Source of the DNA: Citrobacter sedlakii NBRC 105722 | GTDB taxonomy: Bacteria > Pseudomonadota > Gammaproteobacteria > Enterobacterales > Enterobacteriaceae | Length of the DNA: 64,000 nt | Reading direction: 5' to 3' | Assembly (NCBI RefSeq): GCF_000759835.1 | Contig: NZ_BBNB01000015.1 | Location: 1-64,000, forward strand | Shown here: positions 30,880 through 42,559 of the stretch, in pieces | How positions within the stretch are numbered: position 1 is the stretch's first letter | How the letters are laid out: each line of letters starts with the position of its first letter | Program-made: the position numbers and the translations under genes | The notes under the pieces: model-generated | Databases searched by the model: none | The model's input: only the letters and a program-made list of their open reading frames with translations | Told to the model about the DNA's origin: nothing

Positions 30880-30913
30880 TGTATCTTTTACTTTACGTTA
30901 GTCAGCGCGGGAT

Positions 30914-32806
30914 TTACGCGTCACCAAAACGGCGACGGCTTGAACCCTCTTCACGACGTGGAGCACGACCTTCGCGACGCTCGCCGCTGAAGCGACGTCC
31001 ATCACCGCGACCGCCTTCGCGACGCTCGCCGCCGAAACCGCGACCTTCGCCACGACCGCCTTCACGGCGTTCGCCACCGAAGCCACGACCACCGCCACGA
31101 CGTTCAGTGTGCGGCTGTGCATCGCCCAGCAGCTGCATGTTCATCGGCTTGTTCAGGATGCGGGTACGCGTAAAGTGCTGCAGCACTTCTCCCGGCATGC
31201 CTTTCGGCAGTTCAATGGTGGAGTGAGAAGCGAACAGCTTGATGTTACCAATGTAACGGCTGCTGATATCACCTTCGTTGGCAATCGCACCCACGATATG
31301 ACGCACTTCCACGCCATCATCACGGCCCACTTCAATGCGGTACAGCTGCATATCACCTACGTCGCGACGTTCACGACGCGGACGATCTTCTCGGTCGCCA
31401 CGCGGACCACGATCGTTGCGGTCACGCGGACCACGGTCATCGCGGTCGCGGAACTCACGCTTAGGACGCATTGGCGCATCCGGCGGAACGATCAGGGTAC
31501 GTTCACCCTGCGCCATTTTCAGCAGCGCAGCGGCCAGCGTTTCGAGATCCAGCTCTTCGCCTTCTTCGGTCGGCTGGATTTTCGCCAGCAGCGCACGGTA
31601 CTGATCCAGGTCGCTGCTTTCCAGCTGTTGCTGTACTTTCGCGGCGAATTTTTCCAGACGGCGTTTGCCCAGCAGCTCTGCGTTCGGCAGTTCCACTTCC
31701 GGAATGGTCAGCTTCATGGTGCGTTCGATGTTACGCAGCAGACGACGCTCGCGGTTCTCAACGAACAGCAGCGCGCGACCCGCACGACCGGCGCGGCCCG
31801 TACGGCCGATACGGTGAACGTAAGACTCGGAATCCATCGGGATGTCGTAGTTGACGACCAGGCTGATACGCTCAACGTCCAGGCCACGGGCGGCAACGTC
31901 GGTCGCGATCAGGATGTCCAGACGACCATCTTTCAGGCGTTCCAGCGTCTGCTCACGCAGCGCCTGGTTCATGTCACCGTTCAGCGCGGCACTGTTATAG
32001 CCGTTACGCTCCAGCGCTTCCGCCACTTCCAGGGTCGCGTTTTTGGTACGAACGAAGATAATCGCCGCATCAAAATCTTCTGCTTCCAGGAAACGCACCA
32101 GCGCTTCGTTTTTACGCATGCCCCAGACGGTCCAGTAACTCTGGCTGATGTCAGGACGGGTTGTCACGCTGGATTGAATGCGCACTTCCTGCGGCTCTTT
32201 CATAAAGCGGCGGGTAATGCGACGAATCGCTTCCGGCATGGTGGCCGAGAACAGCGCGGTCTGATGACCTTCCGGGATCTGCGCCATGATAGTTTCGACG
32301 TCCTCGATGAAGCCCATACGCAGCATCTCATCGGCTTCGTCCAGTACCAGACCGCTCAGGCGAGACAGGTCAAGGGTACCGCGTTTTAAGTGATCAAGCA
32401 GACGACCCGGCGTACCGACGACGATCTGCGGCCCCTGACGCAGGGCGCGTAACTGCACGTCATAACGCTGGCCGCCGTACAGGGCTACCACGTTTACGCC
32501 GCGCATATGTTTAGAGAAATCTGTCATGGCTTCAGCAACCTGAACCGCCAGTTCGCGGGTCGGTGCCAGCACCAGAATCTGAGGTGCCTTCAGCTCAGGA
32601 TCAAGATTGTTGAGCAGCGGTAAAGAGAACGCTGCGGTTTTGCCGCTACCGGTCTGGGCCATACCCAGAACATCGCGACCACCCAGCAGATGCGGAATGC
32701 ACTCTGCCTGGATTGGAGATGGTTTTTCGTAACCCAGATCGTTAAGGGCTTCAAGGATAGGAGCCTTCAGGCCCAGATCTGCAAAAGTGGTTTCGAATTC
32801 AGCCAT
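30914..32806 (-). CDS. deaD: DEAD-box RNA helicase DeaD (CsdA)
   Basis: Cold-shock RNA helicase that acts in 50S assembly, translation and the cold RNA degradosome. It has 630 residues. Motif I is AQTGSGKT (50-57), motif II DEAD (156-159), and motif [13 protein letters not shown]. An RNA-binding domain and a basic Arg/Gly tail follow. The ATG at 32806 (MAEFETTF) gives the known N-terminus; the frame upstream to 32872 is non-coding in this phase. It overlaps the yrbN stop region, so translation is probably coupled. The tail holds several [10 protein letters not shown]-type repeats. Confidence 0.96.
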
Positions 32807-32879
32807 GTAGTACGTGTGCCTCAAAATTAATGGCGGCCAGTCTACATAACTCATCATGAAATTGATCTGCAATTTTCAT
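32799..32879 (-). CDS. yrbN: small protein YrbN (26 residues)
   Basis: A short ORF on the minus strand from ATG at 32879 to TGA at 32801-32799. It encodes [20 protein letters not shown] then AHVLHG. This matches the E. coli YrbN peptide over its first 20 residues. It ends 8 bases inside deaD, in another frame, so ribosomes ending yrbN sit on the deaD start. Its main job may be to couple deaD translation to the leader. It follows nlpI by 105 bases. Confidence 0.8.
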
Positions 32880-32984
32880 TGAAAAGTGTGAACCGGCTCA
32901 AAGTAGGTGTATTAACGAACAACAACGCCCTCACCCGTGAAGGTGATGGCAATCAATAAGATTACGGGCTGATGTGTACGTCAG

Positions 32985-33869
32985 CTATTGCTGGTCCGAT
33001 TCTGCCAGGTCATCTTGGTCCTGGCCCAGGAGCGATAATTCCAACAATGCATATCGGTGCTCAACAAAGTTATGAACGTTGTTAGCCACCGCCAGTTTGA
33101 ACAGAGCCGTAGCGCTGTCCAAATCCCCCAGACTTAGGTAGTACTTACCTAAATAGAAGTTGGTTTCACTGAGATGCTCAGCGAGCGAGGTGTTATCCGT
33201 TGCGTCTGCCTTAAGCTTTTCCATTAGCGTGGATTCGCTAATGTCGCCCAGGTAGAACTCGACAATGTTCCATCCCCATTGTTCTTTATCCGATTTCTCG
33301 AAGCGCTGTTTTAACGCTTCTTTCGCCTGCTTCTCATCGAGCTTCTGCTCAGCGAGATAAAGCCACAGGCTGCGGAAAGGATCATTGGGATCGTCTTGAT
33401 AAAACGCCAGCAGATCATCTTGCGCTAACTTGTCGCGACCGCCGTAATACAATGCGATACCGCGATTTAAGTGCGCGTAGTTGTAAGTTGGATCAAGCTC
33501 AAGTACAGAATCAAACGCTTCATAGGCAGCATCAAAATTGCCTGCCTGCGTTAAATATATACCTAAGTAATTGAATACTTCAGGCATATCCGGTCGGATT
33601 GCCAGCGCTTGTGAAAAATCATTTCGCGCTAATGCCCTCAGACCGAGACTATCATACAACACTCCGCGCTCATATAAAAGCTGCGCGCGTTCGTCATCGG
33701 TTAAAGCCCGACTGGCAAGGATTTGTTCCATGCGTGCCAGAATCACTTCCTGCTGCAAAGTCGGTTGCAATGGTACTGCGAGGACTTCACTCTTACGCCA
33801 GGCGGAGTTACTGCATCCTGCCAGCGTGAGTGCTGTCGCTACGAAACACCAGCGCAAAAAAGGCTTCAT
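32985..33869 (-). CDS. nlpI: lipoprotein NlpI
   Basis: Outer-membrane lipoprotein of 294 residues with tetratricopeptide repeats. It acts as an adaptor for the protease Prc and for peptidoglycan endopeptidases such as MepS. The lipobox LAGC has its cysteine at residue 19. TPR-like helices cover about residues 62-196. The frame is open to 33926, but the ATG at 33869 ([19 protein letters not shown]) gives the lipoprotein signal. Downstream of pnp on the same strand, 108 bases from it. Confidence 0.95.
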   Translation of the reverse strand: MKPFLRWCFVATALTLAGCSNSAWRKSEVLAVPLQPTLQQEVILARMEQILASRALTDDERAQLLYERGVLYDSLGLRALARNDFSQALAIRPDMPEVFNYLGIYLTQAGNFDAAYEAFDSVLELDPTYNYAHLNRGIALYYGGRDKLAQDDLLAFYQDDPNDPFRSLWLYLAEQKLDEKQAKEALKQRFEKSDKEQWGWNIVEFYLGDISESTLMEKLKADATDNTSLAEHLSETNFYLGKYYLSLGDLDSATALFKLAVANNVHNFVEHRYALLELSLLGQDQDDLAESDQQ

Positions 33870-33946
33870 TTCCCACTCCCGAAGACAACGATTAACTGAA
33901 CGTCCTGTCCACCGGCGGCTCAACAAGGCGTCCTGCCAGGTTAAAC

Positions 33947-33967
33947 GCCCTCCGCAAAGCGGAGGGC
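33947..33967 (-). terminator. stem-loop after pnp
   Basis: GCCCTCCGC and GCGGAGGGC pair with a 3-base loop just after the pnp stop. The T run lies before rather than after the stem on the minus strand, so read-through to nlpI is likely. It would mainly stabilise the pnp 3' end. Confidence 0.6.
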
Positions 33968-33977
33968 AAAAACAACC

Positions 33978-36113
33978 TTACTCGCCCTGTTCGCTGGCTG
34001 GCGCTTCCGGCGCAGCAGCTGGCTGGGACTGCTCAGTGGCTTCTTTGATGCTCAGACGTACGCGGCCCTGGCGGTCAACTTCCAGAACTTTAACCGGTAC
34101 TTCCTGTCCCATCTGCAGGTAATCGGTCACTTTCTCAACGCGCTTATCAGCGATCTGAGAGATGTGGACCAGACCTTCTTTACCGCCGCCGATGGCAACA
34201 AACGCGCCAAAGTCAACGATACGGGTCACTTTACCATTGTAGATACGACCCACTTCGATTTCAGCGGTGATCTCTTCGATGCGGCGAATCGCGTGTTTCG
34301 CTTTGTCACCGTCAGTCGCGGCGATCTTCACTGTACCGTCGTCTTCGATTTCGATGGTGGTGCCGGTCTCTTCGGTCAGCGCACGGATCACAGAACCGCC
34401 CTTACCGATCACATCTTTGATCTTGTCCGGGTTGATCTTGATGGTGTGGATACGCGGAGCGAATTCTGAGATGTCGCCGCGCGGCGCGTTGATCGCCTGT
34501 TCCATCACGCCGAGGATGTGCAGACGCGCACCCTTAGCCTGGTTCAGCGCAACCTGCATGATCTCTTTGGTGATACCTTCAATTTTGATATCCATCTGCA
34601 GCGCAGAGATACCGTCGCGGGAACCCGCTACTTTGAAGTCCATATCGCCCAGGTGATCTTCGTCGCCCAAAATGTCAGACAGGACAACAAAGTTGTCGCC
34701 TTCTTTCACCAGACCCATCGCGATACCCGCTACGGCGGCTTTGATCGGCACGCCTGCGTCCATCAGCGCCAGAGACGCGCCACACACGGAAGCCATGGAG
34801 GAAGAACCGTTGGACTCCGTGATTTCCGATACCACACGCACGGTGTACGGGAATTTATCCATGTCCGGCATAACCGCCAGCACGCCGCGCTTCGCCAGAC
34901 GACCGTGGCCGATTTCACGACGTTTCGGAGAACCGACCATGCCGGTTTCGCCGACGGAGTACGGAGGGAAGTTGTAGTGGAACAGGAAGCTGTCGGTGCG
35001 CTCGCCCATCAGTTCATCAAGCACCTGCGCGTCGCGGGCAGTCCCCAGCGTCGCGGTAACCAGCGCCTGAGTTTCACCACGGGTGAACAGTGCGGAACCG
35101 TGAGTACGCGGCAGTACGCCAGTGCGCACGTCCAGACCACGAATCATATCTTTTTCACGACCATCGATACGCGGTTCGCCTGCCAGCACGCGGCTACGGA
35201 CAACGTTTTTCTCGATGGCGTGCAGAATTTCACCCAGCTCGTTAGCGTCCAGAGTGTCGTCTTCCGCCAGCAACGCATCGATGGTTTCAGATTTGATCAC
35301 GTCTACCTGAGCGTAACGCTCCTGCTTGTCGGTGATGCGGTAAGCGTCGCTCAGACGAGACTCGGCCAGAGCAGCAACGCGCGCGTTCAGCGCTTCGTTT
35401 ACGGCTTCCGGCTGCCAGTCCCAGCGCGGTTTACCGGCTTCTTTCACCAGATCGTTGATCGCCTGGATAACCACCTGCTGCTGTTCGTGACCGAACACCA
35501 CCGCGCCCAGCATCTGGTCTTCGCTCAGCAGTTCCGCTTCGGATTCAACCATCAGCACAGCCGCTTCAGTACCGGCAACAACCAGATCCAGCTTGCTCTC
35601 TTTCAGTTCGTCCTGCGTCGGGTTCAGTACGTACTGGTCATTAATGTAGCCTACACGCGCGGCGCCAATCGGGCCGTTGAACGGAATGCCGGACAGGGAC
35701 AGCGCGGCAGAGGCGCCGATCATCGCAACGATATCCGGGTTAACCTGCGGGTTAACGGAAACCACGGTCGCGATAACCTGGACTTCGTTGACAAAGCCTT
35801 CCGGGAACAGCGGGCGAACCGGGCGGTCAATCAGACGCGCGATCAGGGTTTCACCTTCGCTCGGGCGGCCTTCACGACGGAAGAAGCTACCCGGAATACG
35901 ACCAGCAGCGTAGGTACGCTCCTGATAGTTGACGGTCAGCGGGAAGAAGTCCTGACCTGGTTTGGCTTTTTTCTGGCCCACAACGGTAACGAATACCGCA
36001 GTGTCATCCATGCTAACCATAACAGCGGCAGTGGCCTGACGCGCCATCATGCCAGTTTCCAGCGTAACGGTATGTTGACCGTACTGGAATTTACGAACGA
36101 TCGGATTAAGCAA
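33978..36113 (-). CDS. pnp: polynucleotide phosphorylase
   Basis: 3'-5' phosphorolytic exoribonuclease, core of the RNA degradosome with RNase E. It has 711 residues, as in E. coli. Two RNase PH domains, the first near the N-terminus and the second around residues 310-540, are followed by a KH domain ([22 protein letters not shown], from about 553) and an S1 domain to about 690. The ATG at 36113 is preceded by AAGGA. Its leader has a long stem like the RNase III target used for autocontrol. Confidence 0.97.
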   Translation of the reverse strand: MLNPIVRKFQYGQHTVTLETGMMARQATAAVMVSMDDTAVFVTVVGQKKAKPGQDFFPLTVNYQERTYAAGRIPGSFFRREGRPSEGETLIARLIDRPVRPLFPEGFVNEVQVIATVVSVNPQVNPDIVAMIGASAALSLSGIPFNGPIGAARVGYINDQYVLNPTQDELKESKLDLVVAGTEAAVLMVESEAELLSEDQMLGAVVFGHEQQQVVIQAINDLVKEAGKPRWDWQPEAVNEALNARVAALAESRLSDAYRITDKQERYAQVDVIKSETIDALLAEDDTLDANELGEILHAIEKNVVRSRVLAGEPRIDGREKDMIRGLDVRTGVLPRTHGSALFTRGETQALVTATLGTARDAQVLDELMGERTDSFLFHYNFPPYSVGETGMVGSPKRREIGHGRLAKRGVLAVMPDMDKFPYTVRVVSEITESNGSSSMASVCGASLALMDAGVPIKAAVAGIAMGLVKEGDNFVVLSDILGDEDHLGDMDFKVAGSRDGISALQMDIKIEGITKEIMQVALNQAKGARLHILGVMEQAINAPRGDISEFAPRIHTIKINPDKIKDVIGKGGSVIRALTEETGTTIEIEDDGTVKIAATDGDKAKHAIRRIEEITAEIEVGRIYNGKVTRIVDFGAFVAIGGGKEGLVHISQIADKRVEKVTDYLQMGQEVPVKVLEVDRQGRVRLSIKEATEQSQPAAAPEAPASEQGE

Positions 36114-36189
36114 AATAATATCCTTTCCTGATTCTGGCGACCCTATGCTGAGTCGCCGTTAAGACCCGATCTTCTGCGCATCCTCGCGA

Positions 36190-36237
36190 CTAATGACAAC
36201 CCTAACCCGCATGATATTGGGTAAAGCCTCTCATTAG
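36190..36237 (-). promoter_or_regulatory. pnp leader stem, probable RNase III site
   Basis: CTAATGACAACCCTAACCC pairs imperfectly with GGGTAAAGCCTCTCATTAG, giving a long stem about 75-125 bases before the pnp ATG. The same arrangement in E. coli is cut by RNase III, and PNPase then destabilises its own mRNA. Confidence 0.7.
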
Positions 36238-36314
36238 CCGCGCGAACCTCTGCAACGGAAGATCATTCATAGCAACAATACAATAGTTTCCCGTGAATTG
36301 CTGCCATCTGCTTG

Positions 36315-36344
36315 AAAAAAGGGGCCATGAAGGCCCCCTTTTTT
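36315..36344. terminator. rpsO terminator, works on both strands
   Basis: AAAAAAGGGGCC-ATGAA-GGCCCCCTTTTTT is a stem flanked by A and T runs. It can end rpsO on the minus strand and a plus-strand RNA as well. Confidence 0.85.
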
Positions 36345-36358
36345 GAAACTCGCAAGAA

Positions 36359-36724
<366 letters not shown>

Positions 36725-36777
36725 TTAAGCGCCAGTATTCTACTCGTAGCGCCTGCTTATCGCAAGACGAACCCGCA

Positions 36778-37722
36778 TCAGGCTGGGTATTCCACCACTA
36801 ACCGACGAGGCGCCACGCGGCCTTCGTCGTCGATCTCGCCCATGCCAATAAACTTACCGTCATCCCCTTCCGTCACGCGGACCAGCCCGTCCAGCGGCGC
36901 GCCCGCGGTGCGTACCGGATTACCATTTTTAAAGTAAACCGAGGAGGTTAACGGCAGATTAACGACCGGGTAGTCCGAGGCCGGACTGTCCATTGGCATC
37001 AGCAGCGGATCCAGCAGTTGCGCCGCCGGAATGCCCTGCTGCTCGGCTTGCGCCACTCGCTCACGCAGTTGTTCCAGCGTCACCATCCGATCAACCGGAT
37101 AGTTGCTTACCGTCAGGCGGCGCAGATAGGTGACATGCGCCCCGCAGCCCAGCGCTTCGCCAAGATCGTCGATGATGGTGCGGATGTAGGTGCCTTTCGA
37201 GCAGTGCACTTCCAGCTCCAGTTCATTGCCTTCCTGGCGAATAAACAGCAGTTCGTAAACCGTTATCGGTCGGGCTTCCCGCGGTACTTCTATCCCCTGA
37301 CGCGCGTATTCGTAGAGCTTTTTGCCCTGATACTTGAGCGCCGAGTACATCGATGGGATCTGTTCAATGTCGCCACGAAAGGTATCCAGCGCGGCGGCAA
37401 GCTGCTCAGGGGTAAACGTTACCGGACGCTCCTGCACGATTTGCCCGTCGGCATCGGAGGTGTCCGTTCGCTGCCCGAGACGGGCAATCACACGATAGCG
37501 CTTGTCAGAATCCAGCAGATATTGCGAAAACTTTGTCGCTTCTCCGAGGCAAATCGGCAGCATACCGGTCGCCAGCGGATCCAGCGCACCGGTGTGTCCG
37601 GCGCGGTTGGCGTTATAAATGCGCTTTACTTTCTGCAGGACATCATTGCTGGACATGCCCTGCGGCTTGTCCAGCAGCAGGACACCGTGAATGTCGCGAC
37701 CACGACGACGAGGACGACTCAT
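36778..37722 (-). CDS. truB: tRNA pseudouridine-55 synthase TruB
   Basis: Makes pseudouridine 55 in the T-loop of nearly all tRNAs and acts as a tRNA folding helper. It has 314 residues. Motif I is [15 protein letters not shown] (residues about 43-57), where D48 of E. coli is the catalytic aspartate. A PUA domain lies at the C-terminus. The ATG shares a base with the rbfA stop (TAATG), so translation is coupled. Confidence 0.97.
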   Translation of the reverse strand: MSRPRRRGRDIHGVLLLDKPQGMSSNDVLQKVKRIYNANRAGHTGALDPLATGMLPICLGEATKFSQYLLDSDKRYRVIARLGQRTDTSDADGQIVQERPVTFTPEQLAAALDTFRGDIEQIPSMYSALKYQGKKLYEYARQGIEVPREARPITVYELLFIRQEGNELELEVHCSKGTYIRTIIDDLGEALGCGAHVTYLRRLTVSNYPVDRMVTLEQLRERVAQAEQQGIPAAQLLDPLLMPMDSPASDYPVVNLPLTSSVYFKNGNPVRTAGAPLDGLVRVTEGDDGKFIGMGEIDDEGRVAPRRLVVEYPA

Positions 37723-38123
37723 TAGTCCTCCTTGCTGTCGTCCGGGTTCACACGACGCTCTTCGTCATGTTTTACCACGTTGGTCACCAGGTTAGACATG
37801 CGCATCCCTTCGACCAGCGAGTTGTCGTAGAAGAAGGTCAGTTCCGGCACGATCCGCAGGCGCATTGCCTTACCCAGCAGGGAACGGATAAAACCGGAGG
37901 CTTCCTGCAACGCTTTGATGCCCGCTTTCACTGCGTCTTCATCTTTGTCGTTCAGGAAAGTGACGTACACTTTGGCATACGCCAGATCGCGGGACATTTC
38001 GACACCGGAAACGGTCGTCATCATGCCCAGGCGCGGATCTTTAATTTCGCGTTGCAGGATAATTGCGATCTCTTTTTGCATTTCCTGCGCCACGCGCTGC
38101 GGGCGACCAAATTCTTTCGCCAT
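37722..38123 (-). CDS. rbfA: ribosome-binding factor A
   Basis: KH-fold protein of 133 residues that matures the 16S 5' end and helps 30S assembly, most needed in the cold. The start is ATG at 38123 ([15 protein letters not shown]), preceded by a GGAG site. Its stop overlaps truB. A 214-base gap with REP and ERIC repeats separates it from infB. Confidence 0.97.
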
Positions 38124-38175
38124 AATCAATTCTCCAGACAAAAAAGGGAGCAATCAGCCCCCTTTTGAAATTCAT

Positions 38176-38207
38176 GCCGGGTGGCGCTTCGCTTACCCGG
38201 CCTACGC
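38176..38207. repeat. REP element between infB and rbfA
   Basis: GCCGGGTGGCGCTTCGCTTACCCGGCCTACGC is a standard REP-type imperfect palindrome of 32 bases, with the two 7-8 base arms intact. It lies directly next to the ERIC element. Confidence 0.85.
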
Positions 38208-38215
38208 AAAATTAT

Positions 38216-38336
38216 CTTCTAAGTATTTTGGGTTGCAACAAGGCGGCAAGAGTGTGAATCCCCGGGAGCATAGATAACTATGTGACCGGGGTGAACACTC
38301 GTAGCCAACGCAGTTGCGGCCCGAAAGACGACGAAG
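38216..38336. repeat. ERIC (IRU) element
   Basis: About 121 bases with the central ERIC palindrome: GTGAATCCCCGGGAGC...then AACTATGTGACCGGGGTGA, matching the conserved core targeted by ERIC-PCR primers. The outer ends (CTTC... and ...GAAG) are inverted repeats. It starts one base beyond the infB stop and lies in the transcribed infB-rbfA gap, so it forms a large hairpin in the operon mRNA. Confidence 0.85.
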
Positions 38337-38337
38337 A

Positions 38338-41019
38338 TTATGCGATGGTACGTTGGATCTCGATAATCTCGAACACTTCGATCATATCGCCGACGCGAAC
38401 GTCATTGTAGTTCTTCACGCCGATGCCACATTCCATACCGTTACGGACTTCGTTGACGTCATCTTTGAAGCGGCGCAGGGATTCCAGCTCGCCTTCGTAG
38501 ATAACCACGTTGTCGCGCAGAACGCGGATCGGGTTGTGACGTTTGATGGTCCCTTCGGTAACCATACAACCCGCGATCGCACCGAATTTCGGTGATTTGA
38601 ACACATCACGCACTTCAGCCAGACCAATAATCTGCTGTTTCAGTTCCGGAGACAGCATACCGCTCATCGCCGCTTTCACTTCGTCGATCAGGTTATAGAT
38701 GACGGAGTAGTAACGCAGATCCAGGTTTTCCGCTTCAATCACTTTGCGCGCAGACGCATCGGCACGTACGTTGAAGCCAACCAGAATTGCGTTGGATGCT
38801 GCCGCCAGGGTCGCGTCGGTTTCGGTGATACCGCCCACGCCGGAACCGATGATCTTCACTTTCACTTCGTCCGTAGACAGTTTCAGCAAGGAGTCGGAGA
38901 TCGCTTCCACAGAGCCCTGTACGTCGGCCTTCAGCACGATATTCACTTCGTGAACTTCGCCTTCGGTCATGTTGGCGAACATGTTCTCGAGTTTCGATTT
39001 CTGCTGACGCGCCAGTTTGACTTCACGGAATTTGCCCTGACGGTACAGTGCAACTTCACGCGCTTTCTTCTCGTCACGCACCACGGTCACTTCATCACCC
39101 GCAGCCGGTACGCCGGACAGACCGAGGATTTCCACCGGAATCGACGGACCCGCTTCCAGCACTTCCTGACCCAGTTCGTTACGCATCGCACGAACGCGGC
39201 CATATTCGAAGCCACACAGCACAATATCGCCTTTATGCAGGGTACCTTCGCGAACCAGAACGGTAGCAACCGGGCCACGTCCTTTATCCAGGAAGGATTC
39301 GATGACCGCGCCGCTCGCCATGCCTTTACGTACCGCTTTCAGCTCAAGTACTTCGGCTTGCAGCAGAATCGCATCCAGCAGCTCGTCGATGCCCGTACCG
39401 GCTTTTGCCGATACGTGGACGAACTGGCTTTCACCGCCCCACTCTTCCGGCAGAATGCCGTACTGGGACAGTTCATTCTTCACGCGATCCGGATCCGCTT
39501 CCGGCTTATCGATTTTGTTCACTGCAACCACCACCGGCACACCCGCCGCTTTCGCGTGCTGGATAGCTTCAATGGTCTGCGGCATCACGCCGTCGTCTGC
39601 GGCAACAACCAGAACCACGATATCCGTTGCCTGGGCGCCACGCGCACGCATGGAGGTAAACGCGGCGTGACCCGGGGTATCCAGGAAGGTGATCATGCCG
39701 TTGTCGGTTTCAACGTGGTACGCACCGATGTGCTGGGTAATGCCGCCCGCTTCGCCAGAGGCCACTTTCGTGGAACGGATGTAGTCCAGCAGAGAGGTTT
39801 TACCGTGGTCAACGTGACCCATGATGGTCACTACCGGTGCGCGCGGTTCAGCCGCTGCGCCGGTGTCACGGTCGCTCATTACCGCTTCTTCCAGCTCGTT
39901 TTCACGACGCAGGATCACTTTGTGGCCCATCTCTTCGGCAACCAGCTGCGCGGTTTCCTGGTCGATGACCTGGTTAATGGTGGCCATTGCGCCCAGTTTC
40001 ATCATCGCTTTGATGACCTGAGAGCCTTTCACCGCCATCTTGTTCGCCAGTTCGCCAACGGTGATGGTTTCGCCAATCACAACGTCACGGTTAACGGCTT
40101 GCGCTGGCTTCTGGAAGCTCTGCTGCAGCGCGGAACCTTTACGCTTGCCGCCTTTACCGCCACGAACCGCTGCGCGCGCTTCTTCGCGATCGGCTTTAGA
40201 CTCAGCGTGCTTGTTGCCTTTCTTCGCCGGACGGGCCGCTTTCGTGTTGCGACCGCGGCCACGGCCGCCTTCAACTTCACGATCGTTCTCGTCTTCAGCC
40301 TGGCGGGCATGCTGAGAAGTGGTGACGTGATAATCACTGGTGTCTTCAGTTGGCTCAGTGTTATCCGTCCATTTATTTTCTTCCGCCATACGGCGAGCTT
40401 CTTCCGCTACGCGACGCGCTTCTTCTTCAAGCTTGCGGCGCGCTTCTTCTTCCGCTTTACGCTTCAGCTCAGCAGCTTCATTTTCACGGCGGGCTTTTTC
40501 GGCCTGGGCGGTTTTGGTCATATCGTCAGTCTGTTGATTGCTCACTTTGTCTTTTTCCGCAGCTTCACGTTTCGCTTTTTCAGCGGCGTCACGCTTAGCT
40601 TGTTCTGCGGCCTCACGTTCAGCTTTTTGTTGCGCCTCGCGTTTGGCTGCTTCTTCTGCCTCACGACGGGCTTGCTCTTCCGCTTCACGCTGCGCTTGCT
40701 CCTCCGCGGCGAGACGTTCAGCCTCTTGCGGGTCGCGTTTCACAAATGTGCGCTTCTTGCGGACTTCGATTTGTACCGATTTGCTTTTTCCACCGGTACC
40801 AGGAATGTTCAGGGTGCTACGCGTTTTACGTTGCAGCGTCAGCTTATCCGGACCTGAACCGTTTTCACGGTTCAGGTGCGCCAGTAAGGTCTGTTTTTCT
40901 TGTGCGGACACAGAGTCATCAGCAGACTTCGGGATACCGGCATCAGCAAATTGCTGTACCAGGCGTTCCACGGAGGTCTGTATCTCTGCGGCCAACGTTT
41001 TTACGGTTACATCTGTCAT
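38338..41019 (-). CDS. infB: translation initiation factor IF-2
   Basis: GTPase that brings initiator tRNA to the 30S subunit and joins the subunits. It has 893 residues against 890 in E. coli. A long charged region (about residues 100-300) rich in Ala, Arg, Glu and Lys carries the sub-forms' internal start. The G domain [12 protein letters not shown] lies near residue 400. Domains II-IV bind fMet-tRNA at the C-terminus. It follows nusA by 24 bases. Confidence 0.98.
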   Translation of the reverse strand: MTDVTVKTLAAEIQTSVERLVQQFADAGIPKSADDSVSAQEKQTLLAHLNRENGSGPDKLTLQRKTRSTLNIPGTGGKSKSVQIEVRKKRTFVKRDPQEAERLAAEEQAQREAEEQARREAEEAAKREAQQKAEREAAEQAKRDAAEKAKREAAEKDKVSNQQTDDMTKTAQAEKARRENEAAELKRKAEEEARRKLEEEARRVAEEARRMAEENKWTDNTEPTEDTSDYHVTTSQHARQAEDENDREVEGGRGRGRNTKAARPAKKGNKHAESKADREEARAAVRGGKGGKRKGSALQQSFQKPAQAVNRDVVIGETITVGELANKMAVKGSQVIKAMMKLGAMATINQVIDQETAQLVAEEMGHKVILRRENELEEAVMSDRDTGAAAEPRAPVVTIMGHVDHGKTSLLDYIRSTKVASGEAGGITQHIGAYHVETDNGMITFLDTPGHAAFTSMRARGAQATDIVVLVVAADDGVMPQTIEAIQHAKAAGVPVVVAVNKIDKPEADPDRVKNELSQYGILPEEWGGESQFVHVSAKAGTGIDELLDAILLQAEVLELKAVRKGMASGAVIESFLDKGRGPVATVLVREGTLHKGDIVLCGFEYGRVRAMRNELGQEVLEAGPSIPVEILGLSGVPAAGDEVTVVRDEKKAREVALYRQGKFREVKLARQQKSKLENMFANMTEGEVHEVNIVLKADVQGSVEAISDSLLKLSTDEVKVKIIGSGVGGITETDATLAAASNAILVGFNVRADASARKVIEAENLDLRYYSVIYNLIDEVKAAMSGMLSPELKQQIIGLAEVRDVFKSPKFGAIAGCMVTEGTIKRHNPIRVLRDNVVIYEGELESLRRFKDDVNEVRNGMECGIGVKNYNDVRVGDMIEVFEIIEIQRTIA

Positions 41020-41043
41020 GCTGTTCCTTCCTGCTACAGTTTA

Positions 41044-42531
41044 TTACGCTTCGTCACCGAACCAGCAAATATTACGGGCAGCCATAATCAGCTCTCCGGC
41101 TTTTTCGTCGGTCAACCCTTCGATATCAGCCAGATCATCAATGCCCTGTTCGGCGAGATCTTCCAGCGTACAAACACCACGGGCAGCCAGTTTGAAGGCC
41201 AGTTCACGATCCATACCGTCGAGATTCAGCAGATCGTCAGTCGGTTTGTTATCACCGAGGCTTTCTTCCTGGGCCAGTGCCAGAGTGGTCAGTGCGTTTT
41301 TAGCGCGCTCGCGCAGCGCTTCAACGGTCGGCTCGTCAAGGCCGTCGATTTCCAGCAGTTCTTTCATTGGCACGTAGGCCAGCTCTTCCAGGGTTGCGAA
41401 ACCTTCTTCAACCAGAACTGTTGCGAACTCTTCATCAATATCGAGATATTTGGTGAAGGTATCGATGGCGGCGTGGGCTTCAGCCTGATGTTTTGCCTGC
41501 AGGTCATCAACGGTCATTACGTTGAGTTCCCAGCCGCTCAGTTGCGAAGCCAGACGGACGTTCTGACCGTTACGTCCAATCGCTTGCGCCAGATTACCCG
41601 CTTCGACGGCGATATCCATGGTGTGTTTGTCTTCATCCACCACGATAGACGCGACGTCAGCAGGCGCCATTGCGTTAATGACGAACTGCGCCGGATTATC
41701 GTCCCACAGAACGATATCAATACGCTCGCCGCCCAGTTCGGTCGACACCGCCTGAACGCGCGCGCCACGCATACCTACGCAGGCGCCGACCGGGTCGATA
41801 CGCTTGTCGTTGGTTTTCACCGCGATTTTCGCACGGGAACCCGGATCGCGAGCCGCCGCTTTAATTTCGATCACTTCTTCGCCAATTTCCGGCACTTCAA
41901 TGCGGAACAATTCGACCAGCATTTCCGGTTTGGAGCGGGTAACGAACAGTTGCGCACCGCGCGCTTCCGGACGGACTGCATACAGTACGCCGCGGATACG
42001 GTCGCCCGGACGGAAGTTTTCACGCGGCAGCATATCTTCACGCAGGATCACGGCTTCAGCATTATTTCCGAGATCCAGTGAGATGTTGTCGCGGTTCACT
42101 TTCTTCACTACGCCGGTGATGATTTCACCTTCGTGTTCACGGAACTGATCGACAACCATCGCGCGTTCGGCTTCACGTACTTTCTGTACGATAACCTGTT
42201 TTGCCGTCTGGGTGGTGATACGGTCAAAGGTGACAGATTCGATCTGATCTTCAACGTAGTCGCCCAGGTTCAGGCTTTCGTCTTCAAAACGCGCCGCTTC
42301 GAGCGTAATCTCTTTCGTCGGCTGGGTTACTTCTTCAACAATCAGCCAGCGACGGAAGGTATCGAAATCACCGCTTTTACGATCGATTTCTACGCGAACG
42401 TCGATCTCTTGTTCATATTTTTTCTTAGTTGCTGTAGCCAGCGCACTTTCCAGCGCTTCAAAAATCTTCTCGCGTGGCAGCGCCTTTTCGTTGGATACGG
42501 CTTCAACAACAGCCAAAATTTCTTTGTTCAT
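41044..42531 (-). CDS. nusA: transcription termination/antitermination factor NusA
   Basis: RNA polymerase-binding factor that affects pausing, termination and antitermination. It has 495 residues. The N-terminal domain, an S1 domain (about 135-200), two KH domains (to about 345) and two acidic C-terminal repeats are present in order. The start [23 protein letters not shown] is typical. It lies 28 bases downstream of rimP. Confidence 0.98.
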   Translation of the reverse strand: MNKEILAVVEAVSNEKALPREKIFEALESALATATKKKYEQEIDVRVEIDRKSGDFDTFRRWLIVEEVTQPTKEITLEAARFEDESLNLGDYVEDQIESVTFDRITTQTAKQVIVQKVREAERAMVVDQFREHEGEIITGVVKKVNRDNISLDLGNNAEAVILREDMLPRENFRPGDRIRGVLYAVRPEARGAQLFVTRSKPEMLVELFRIEVPEIGEEVIEIKAAARDPGSRAKIAVKTNDKRIDPVGACVGMRGARVQAVSTELGGERIDIVLWDDNPAQFVINAMAPADVASIVVDEDKHTMDIAVEAGNLAQAIGRNGQNVRLASQLSGWELNVMTVDDLQAKHQAEAHAAIDTFTKYLDIDEEFATVLVEEGFATLEELAYVPMKELLEIDGLDEPTVEALRERAKNALTTLALAQEESLGDNKPTDDLLNLDGMDRELAFKLAARGVCTLEDLAEQGIDDLADIEGLTDEKAGELIMAARNICWFGDEA

Positions 42532-42559
42532 CGCGGGCTTTTCACCTCAATCCAGACTG

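Larger units (their letters stand above)
36156..36344 (+). ncRNA. sraG: possible SraG-type small RNA antisense to the pnp leader
   Basis: In E. coli a small RNA, SraG, is transcribed from this gap opposite to pnp and ends at the rpsO terminator. Here the plus strand carries a TATGCT at 36144-36149, then structured sequence, and ends in GGCC...GGCCCCCTTTTTT (36321-36344), a good plus-strand terminator. The 5' end is a guess, and no -35 is obvious. Confidence 0.45.

Noticed and set aside
30914-31110. CRISPR-like direct repeats
   Set aside because: The repeats are in frame in the DeaD tail, have no unique spacers, and encode an RGG-like protein region.
34518-36131. 537-codon open frame on the plus strand
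   Set aside because: It lies antisense to pnp and exists because of pnp codon bias; composition is rich in His, Arg and Gln with no family motif.
38950-40857. 635-codon open frame on the plus strand
   Set aside because: Antisense to infB; it has Phe- and Arg-rich low-complexity sequence typical of a shadow of the IF-2 Lys/Glu-rich region.
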